DNA of 64,000 nt, taken from Drosophila pseudoobscura (Eukaryota > Arthropoda > Insecta > Diptera > Drosophilidae). The notes under the pieces were generated by a model, which had not been told where the DNA came from, ran no database searches, and saw nothing but the letters and a program-made list of their open reading frames with translations. Position 1 is the stretch's first letter; each line of letters opens with the position of its first letter. The stretch is from NCBI RefSeq assembly GCF_009870125.1, contig NC_046683.1, forward strand, positions 54,761,869-54,825,868. The letters run 5' to 3'. Both the position numbers and the translations under genes were made by a program. Below are positions 59,964-64,000 of this stretch, one piece after another.

Positions 59964-61818
59964 CAACAAAGTGCTTTGCTTTCCAATCCCTCATTTCTTT
60001 CCGCCATTACTCATCGATGGCTTCCCTTTTGTCTGCCCGTCTGCCCATTGTTTGCGATGGAAAATGAAGCATTACTTTTGCTAATTCCCTGGAAAACTAA
60101 TTTCCTTTGACCACAAGCTAATGATAATTTTTACCATCAAATATTTACGAGAATAATCTGCAGCTGCGTTGCGGGGTTGCTGGGATACAAATCTGCTGCA
60201 AGCCTTTACCCAACAAAAGATTATTAATTATTTATGAGCAGCATTATATAATTCCCCAGCGTCTCCGCTAAAAACCTGCTCTCGAGGAAACAATGTTAAT
60301 GATTTTTATTGATTTTTAAGCAAATTAAATTGTGCGTAAAACCGCAAACTGAATTTATCATAAAGTCGCTTTATCAGTGGAGAGGATACCCCTGGATACC
60401 CTGGGCCCCTCCCGCGAGCACCCTTACATTTTTATTGCCAAAACATTAAACATTTATATCCGCTATCAATTTCGTAACGACGGGAAAAAGCGTAATCGCA
60501 TCTTTGGCTGCTCGGCAACATTTTTCCGGTTCTACCTAATTTAATTTACGTAGAAAACTGAACACGGAACACTCCCGGGGGCGGAGCGGTGCCCGTAGTC
60601 GGCAACGGATCCGCAACGTGCAAAGGCAATAAAAGCGTTAAATTTGTTTATTTTTTCAAGCCTCGTGAGTCCGCAGGGGCTTTATTCTCCCTCCACCATC
60701 CGTACGGATGCGATTCGGCTACGGGTTCGATTTCTCTCTCTCTCTTTCTCTCTCTCTCGCTCGTTCACGTCTGGGTGCTTAGGGTATAGCATACCTTCCG
60801 GCACCCACAGGGAAATCCACCCACAAGCACACAGAAAGAGGGGGAGGGGGGGGGGGGGGGAGGGGCTTAGAGGAAGAGCGAACAAGGTTCTTTTGTTTTT
60901 GCCTCGCCATTGTTTTTAAGTGGATGCCGGGACATCCTTTGTTGGGGTTCATTCCCAGCCATCCAGGAGGAGTCGGGAGCCAGCAGCCAGGAGCGTGGAT
61001 CCAGCAGCATTTCCGATCCCCTTATCACTAATGAAGTGGCCAATGAACTGCGTCCCGAAAGATTAAAGCGAAATTAAATGGCCAAAAACCTAAACGAAAA
61101 TTGATTGATCGAAAAAAGGTGCACTACCCATCACTACCCATCAGTGCCGATGCCACCAAACCCCAAACCCCAAACCCCAAAACCCAGAGCAAACCCCAAC
61201 GAACCAAAGAGCGCAAAGAAAAATAAATGGGGAAAATTATTTAAACCAATTTAGGTTGCGGTTTCGGGCGGCAGCTCAATATGCTGTGCGGTCAGGCCGA
61301 AACCACAGATAGAGATACTCTCGTGGGTGGAAAAATCTGTGTGCTTCACACATAAGGCGGGTATGCGGGTAGCGTGCACTTGAACAAACTTCGAGTGTGG
61401 CCTGAAATGAAGTTGGAAGTGGGAGCAGAGAGGGGATTAGCCACGAGCAGGCAGCCAGCCTCTCGGTAAGATGGAAGAGTGAAAGAGTGTTGCCGATGAT
61501 GCCTGATTCCGATTCCGATTATCTCTATATAGAAGGTCCGATTAGGTGGTAATGCCTTTCTCCCAGTGCACACTCCCCCTGCACTGGCGTATGGCCAACC
61601 ATTTTGACAGTTGAAAACACAACAGACCCTTGAATACGAAATACAATTATGGTTTAATTAAAACTATATTTTCACGCAAAATTATCGCTTGAAGCATCAC
61701 GCACGCAATCACAATCAAAATCATAATCAAAATCAAATATCAAATTTTATACCATTTGCGGGTAGTGCAGAAACAAAGGTTCTCTTTTCGCGCTGCTAAT
61801 CAGAGATGCCGACAGCAG
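59964..61818. other. Intergenic DNA between the membrane-protein gene and hydrolase 4
   Basis: AT-rich 3' flank, (CT)n at 60732-60760, G15 at 60846-60860 and CCAAACC repeats at 61155-61183. On the minus strand an ATTAAA near 61660 is the best poly(A) signal for hydrolase 4. No gene seen. Confidence 0.55.
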
Positions 61819-62838
61819 CTATAGGTTGCTTTTTCTCTTTCTCCGCTTGACGTTCTCTGAGTCCTCCACCGCGAGCTTGAACTCCTTGACGGCGTCGGGC
61901 AGGTCCTCGCCCTGGTCGCTGTCGACCGTCCACGTCTCCAGTTGCGGCGGACGGTGGCGCATGATGAACGGATTGATGATGGCCGCCACACCGGCGGCAT
62001 TGTTGAGGTGCACGTGGTGGGTGCCCTGCACCTCGTGGAGCTCGAAGTGGGGATTGTTCTCGCGCAGAATGGCGATGACCTCGTCGCTCTGCTCATCGAT
62101 GAAGTGCGACTCGGAGCCCTTGATCACGCAGTACGGAACGTTGCGAATGGTGCGCGCCAGCTCCGCGGCAAAGGGGGGGCTCGTGTGGAACTCGTTGTAG
62201 TACTTGCAGCGTCCGTCGCGGGAGAAGAAGTACTTGTCCGGGTACTTGGTGGACTTGGTCACGTTCCGCTCGAGTATGTGGTGGCAGTTCTCGAGGAGCA
62301 CCGACCGATCGGAGCCCTTGTGCAGGACCTGCTCCAGCTCCGCGTAGGTGTAGGAGGGGGGCTCCTGCCGCTTGGCGTTGGCGAAGCGCTCGTCCTCCAG
62401 CATGTAGCCCTCGATGTTGGTGCGCAGGTAATCAATCTGCGAGGCGGGCTTGCGGTAGCGCGTCTTCACGATGTCCACGCTGATGAGCAGGTCCATGCGG
62501 TGCGGATAGAGCGAGGCAAAGACAAAGCACAGCATGGCGCTCATGGAGTGGGCCATCAGCGACACCTTCTGCCAGCCGTACTCCTCCATGATGCGCAGGA
62601 TCACGCACAGGTAGTCCACAAAGTGGTAGGCAATCCCCTCGGGCAGCTTCGAGGAGTAGCCGTGGCCGGGCAGGTCAATGCAGAGCACGCCCAGGTGCGT
62701 GGGCAGCAGCGGCAGCAGCTCGTTCCACGTCCCTAAATTGTCCAGCCAGCCGTGGAGGGCCAGGATGGGACGTACCTGGCGATTGCCGTACCAGCGGCCG
62801 ACCACATAACCCCACGGCATATCGATGCGCACATCCAT
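61819..62838 (-). CDS. SERHL-like alpha/beta hydrolase 4 (divergent copy)
   Basis: 339 aa from ATG 62838 (MDVRIDMPWGYVVGRWYG). An acceptor (CTCGTTGCAG) ends at 62845, so a 5' UTR exon is spliced on just before. The alternative start at 62862 (MPCSLQ...) would use intron bases. HGWLDN, DLPGHGYSS and GTHHVHL are present. The nucleophile elbow reads AHSMSA instead of GHSMGA, both Gly replaced by small residues, with Ser kept. The tail is basic (VKRRKRKSNL). It is 18 kb from the tandem pair and on the same strand. Probably a cytosolic serine hydrolase; activity is not certain with the altered elbow. Confidence 0.87.
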   Translation of the reverse strand: MDVRIDMPWGYVVGRWYGNRQVRPILALHGWLDNLGTWNELLPLLPTHLGVLCIDLPGHGYSSKLPEGIAYHFVDYLCVILRIMEEYGWQKVSLMAHSMSAMLCFVFASLYPHRMDLLISVDIVKTRYRKPASQIDYLRTNIEGYMLEDERFANAKRQEPPSYTYAELEQVLHKGSDRSVLLENCHHILERNVTKSTKYPDKYFFSRDGRCKYYNEFHTSPPFAAELARTIRNVPYCVIKGSESHFIDEQSDEVIAILRENNPHFELHEVQGTHHVHLNNAAGVAAIINPFIMRHRPPQLETWTVDSDQGEDLPDAVKEFKLAVEDSENVKRRKRKSNL

Positions 62839-62844
62839 GGGTTC

Positions 62845-64000
62845 CTGCAACGAGCAGGGCATAGGGTATGTGAGCGAGAGAGGGAGAGAGAGATGGCTGA
62901 AGGGTTAGATAGGGAGGGGTTCGTTCTCCTTGTTAGCTGTTAATTGCCAGTGGGGTAGCTGGTAGCCTGTCGGCCTGCTGTTCTCTCCTGTCCGTGACCG
63001 TGTCCGTGTCTGTCCTGTCCTGTCCCGTCCTGTCCCGTCCCGTCCGGCAGGAAAACCAACCTGGTTATAGGTGGAAAATGTGCCTCTGGCATTTCCTTTC
63101 GATTCCCACTCGCAACCATTGCCACCGCCTCATCTGCTGGAGCTCGGTTTGATCAATCGCTTTGTGTGAAAAAGTTGAATCGGTTGACAACTGAGTTGGG
63201 GCCCAGGTGTCAATTGACGGACAGGCGGACAGGCCCCACCGAGCATTCTCCCTTGCAACAATTTATCATCTAGTTTTTTTTTGTATTTTTTTTTATTTGG
63301 AGGGGATATGTGTGCGCTTGTTCCCCAGGCGTATCAATCGATAGGGGTACAGTGGGGGTTCCGCCGAGGGAACAACAGGTGTACCAAGAGGTGTACGAAG
63401 AGCATTGAAACGTGCGCGCTTAATGGAGCTGCTGTCTAGATTCTTTAGTGACAGATTTCACTGTCTCAGCAATTGACTGATGTTGCACATGCAAAACTTT
63501 ACTTTTGTTCGCTCGCTCAGCTTCAAAATTAGCGCCAAAATGCTCTCTCAAGTATGCTGAGCAATCGAGAGAGAGAGAGAGAGCGAGAGCGCAAAGCTTT
63601 GTCTGTGAAACTTTTACGGCAAGCAAAGTTTCCTACGCCGCCGACACTTTGATGAACTCCTCTAATGAGCTCCTCATAACACACAAAAGGCCCGCCCCCA
63701 CCCACCACTTTGGTCGTGTGTTCGTGTGTGTCTAGGGCTTTGTGCCGAACGGGAAACAAACAAAAAAAAAATCACTCCACTTTGCAAATTCCATCGGTAG
63801 CCATTGACTTTGATTCCGCTTCGAGGGCGGCGGGAGGGAGGGAATCTTATCAGGTGAGTCCAAGGCGATAAGAATGCAATTGCGTCCAAAGGTAGAGGGG
63901 AGGGCTACATACATATGTCTGTGGATTTTCATGGGGAAATCTACTTGGCCCCCGCGCGATAAGGTCGCGTATAACATTCAATAACTTTTTATGACACGAC
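62845..64000. other. Upstream region of hydrolase 4
   Basis: It contains the CGTCC/TGTCC array (63010-63048), GA run 63565-63585 and AG-rich tracts. A minus-strand ORF with an ATG at 63119 ends at a donor-like ACCAG|GTTGGT but is out of frame with hydrolase 4, so I do not annotate it as its exon. Confidence 0.5.

Noticed and set aside
58704..59969. Minus-strand ORF of 421 aa over the membrane-protein gene
   Set aside because: Gln/His/Gly-rich shadow of hydrophobic codons; the plus strand gives a coherent three-exon, 12-helix protein.
62940..63125. Upstream coding exon for hydrolase 4
   Set aside because: The donor at 63061 would be phase 2 whereas the hydrolase exon needs phase 0; the Gly/Asp repeat comes from a CGTCC microsatellite.
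12000..64000. CRISPR-like spaced repeats
   Set aside because: Tandem arrays here have no unique spacers, and the sequence is clearly eukaryotic.

Overview
The window looks like Drosophila nuclear DNA, most probably the obscura group. It has small introns of 52-110 bp with GT..AG ends mixed with multi-kilobase introns, GC-rich third codon positions in exons, AT-rich flanks, dense CA/GA/CTG microsatellites, long poly(G)/poly(C) tracts, and a MITE/DINE-like repeat carrying the usual GTCT/GTCC tract. All protein calls come from reading the sequence and from remembered family members; no search was run.

Left half (1-32.2 kb), minus strand: two adjacent genes transcribed right to left. The first (32.2 to 24.3 kb, 9 exons, about 1323 aa) is a SESTD1-like protein: an N-terminal SEC14/CRAL-TRIO domain, spectrin-type helices and a long acidic disordered tail. 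The second (19.9 kb to beyond the left edge, 10 exons seen, at least 1931 aa) aligns along its helical part with vertebrate CCDC141. It then carries an Arg/Glu-rich helix and a tandem array of at least six titin-type Ig domains, cut by the window edge. In vertebrates, as I remember it, SESTD1, CCDC141 and TTN are neighbours in this order and on one strand. In Drosophila the Ig-rich gene next to the titin-like sallimus is zormin. I therefore propose that the second gene is zormin and that the window holds ancient microsynteny.

Middle (32.2-40 kb): non-coding. It has a candidate non-coding first exon for the SESTD1-like gene (donor at 34925), placed beside a 28-bp minisatellite whose units carry the pol III B-box motif, and a long CA microsatellite.

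Right half (40-64 kb): a dispersed family of SERHL-like alpha/beta hydrolases on the minus strand. There are two intact two-exon copies (40.1-41.2 and 42.3-43.5 kb) that share 122 identical bases, a decayed third copy (44.2-44.8 kb), and a more distant intact copy (61.8-62.8 kb). Between them on the plus strand (58.4-60.0 kb) is a three-exon gene for a 12-helix membrane protein that I do not recognise. A possible plus-strand first exon lies at 41.78-41.88 kb, behind a TATA box at the end of a MITE. The rest is intergenic DNA with microsatellites, two more minisatellites (26 bp and 77 bp units) and an inverted pair of a diverged dispersed repeat.
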